Assembly (NCBI GenBank): GCA_965215345.1
Contig: CBDCDL010000002.1
Span: forward strand, 2,356,001 to 2,420,000
Direction of reading: 5' to 3'
Source of the DNA: CATQHW01 sp965215345
GTDB taxonomy: Bacteria; Spirochaetota; Spirochaetia; SZUA-6; Bin103
DNA: 64,000 nt
The notes below the pieces were generated by a model. It made no database searches and was not told where the DNA came from. It worked only from the letters and a program-made list of their open reading frames with translations. Of the stretch, positions 63,450-64,000 are shown piece after piece. The translations under genes and the position numbers were made by a program. Position 1 is the stretch's first letter; every line of letters begins with the position of its first letter.

Positions 63450-64000
63450 TCACATTCCCCACACGTGGATGTCGGGGCCACCGGCGGACGGGCGGTGGTG
63501 GAACACCTTGTCGTCCCAGCTCCGGCGCTCGTTGCGATCGAAGAGCACCAGATGGCCTGCATCCGCCGCGCAGCGGTCCACGTAGCCGGCGGTCTGCTGG
63601 ACGCCTTCGTCGATGGTGCTCTCCAGGCTCCTTCGCGGATGCAGCACCTTGCACTCGATCACGAACCGGCGCACACGGTCGTGCTGCGGCCAGATGATCA
63701 ACAGATCGGTACGTCCGCGCCCCAGGCCGTATTCCCGTTCGATGCGCCCGCCGCCGTTGACGACGCGTTGCAGATACGCTTGCAGCAGAAGCTGGGGACC
63801 GGCTTCCCGGTAATGAAAGCGCTCCACCCAATGCTCGGAGTGCTCGCGGAAGAAGCCCTGGAAGGCTTCGAGCAGCGCGACGACGTCCAGACCTCCGTCC
63901 GGATCGACGTACCACGCCGCTTCCTGGATCAGACCCTCCTGTGTCGCCCAGGTCAATTCGCGCGGCACGACCTCGGCATAGACCGGATTGGCGATGCGTA
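63450..64000 (-). CDS. PD-(D/E)XK nuclease-domain protein, C-terminal part (runs off the window)
   Basis: The frame is open to the edge of the window: upstream of the ATG at 63968 it continues RIANPVYAEVV into PRELTWATQEG. That continuation is characteristic of the AAA-ATPase-like/DUF1703-type proteins whose C-terminus is a PD-(D/E)XK domain. The domain is visible as YGLGRGRTDLLIIWPQHD, RVRRFVIECKVL (Asp and E-x-K) and STIDEGVQQTAGYVDRC. The visible part has about 183 residues. The upstream ATPase half should lie beyond 64000. Confidence 0.75.
   Translation of the reverse strand, partial: RIANPVYAEVVPRELTWATQEGLIQEAAWYVDPDGGLDVVALLEAFQGFFREHSEHWVERFHYREAGPQLLLQAYLQRVVNGGGRIEREYGLGRGRTDLLIIWPQHDRVRRFVIECKVLHPRRSLESTIDEGVQQTAGYVDRCAADAGHLVLFDRNERRSWDDKVFHHRPSAGGPDIHVWGM

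Overview
The window is GC-rich bacterial chromosome, densely packed, with many 4-bp ATGA/GTGA gene overlaps. No rRNA or tRNA gene is evident. The organism looks diderm: it has a periplasmic oligopeptide-binding protein with a Sec signal peptide and a Dpp-type importer, plus an ABC/Gld-type envelope transporter with a DUF4340 partner. I cannot place it below that level. Several genes carry frameshifts (cas1, an alkD-like gene, a DNA methyltransferase, a FitA/VapC pair, the IS110 transposases). These may be real decay, consensus errors in a draft genome, or in a few cases recoding; reads would decide.

Layout. 1-860: end of an unidentified gene and a tail-to-tail hicA/hicB-like pair. 858-8325: type I-C CRISPR-Cas locus (cas5-cas8-cas7-cas4-cas1-cas2, leader, 27-repeat array); no cas3 is inside the window. 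8431-8833: decayed FitA/VapC module. 8834-14522: amidohydrolase, an AAA ATPase/DUF4276 pair that looks like a defence module, HAD hydrolase, DoxX, vapBC. 14630-19586: GldA / fused GldF-GldG / DUF4340 operon. 19633-21289: aldehyde dehydrogenase and a glutaredoxin-like protein. 21413-26125: accessory block with an overlapping alkD-like / NYN nuclease / NACHT-type NTPase operon and a broken DNA methyltransferase. 26282-37294: metabolic and housekeeping genes (DUF212, D-2-hydroxyacid dehydrogenase, SelA-like PLP enzyme, zinc-free L31/L28, MogA, threonine dehydratase-like enzyme, FAD/Fe-S oxidase, aconitase). 37342-42017: phd/vapC, a chelatase-like AAA + VWA pair, OsmC, and an MNT/HEPN module. 42053-48524: RpiR regulator with a divergent peptide ABC importer operon. 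48620-53001: truncated DUF4143 ATPase, P1 peptidase, and divergent citrate-synthase-like genes, one fused to a DNA-binding domain. 53031-59840: restriction-modification-like locus (methyltransferase, XRE controller, PD-ExxxK/HEAT protein) whose last gene is broken by a perfect tandem pair of 1545-bp IS110 elements and a further 141-bp insertion. 59886-64000: aspS, a thioredoxin-fold protein, a hypothetical protein, and a partial PD-(D/E)XK protein.

Together the window holds at least four defence-type loci (type I-C CRISPR-Cas, ATPase/DUF4276, NYN/NACHT, methyltransferase/XRE/HEAT nuclease), remnants of another methyltransferase, and five toxin-antitoxin-like modules, set among ordinary core genes. 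The two best candidates for an undescribed system are the NYN/NACHT operon (21413-24357) and the interrupted methyltransferase/XRE/PD-ExxxK-HEAT locus (53031-59840).
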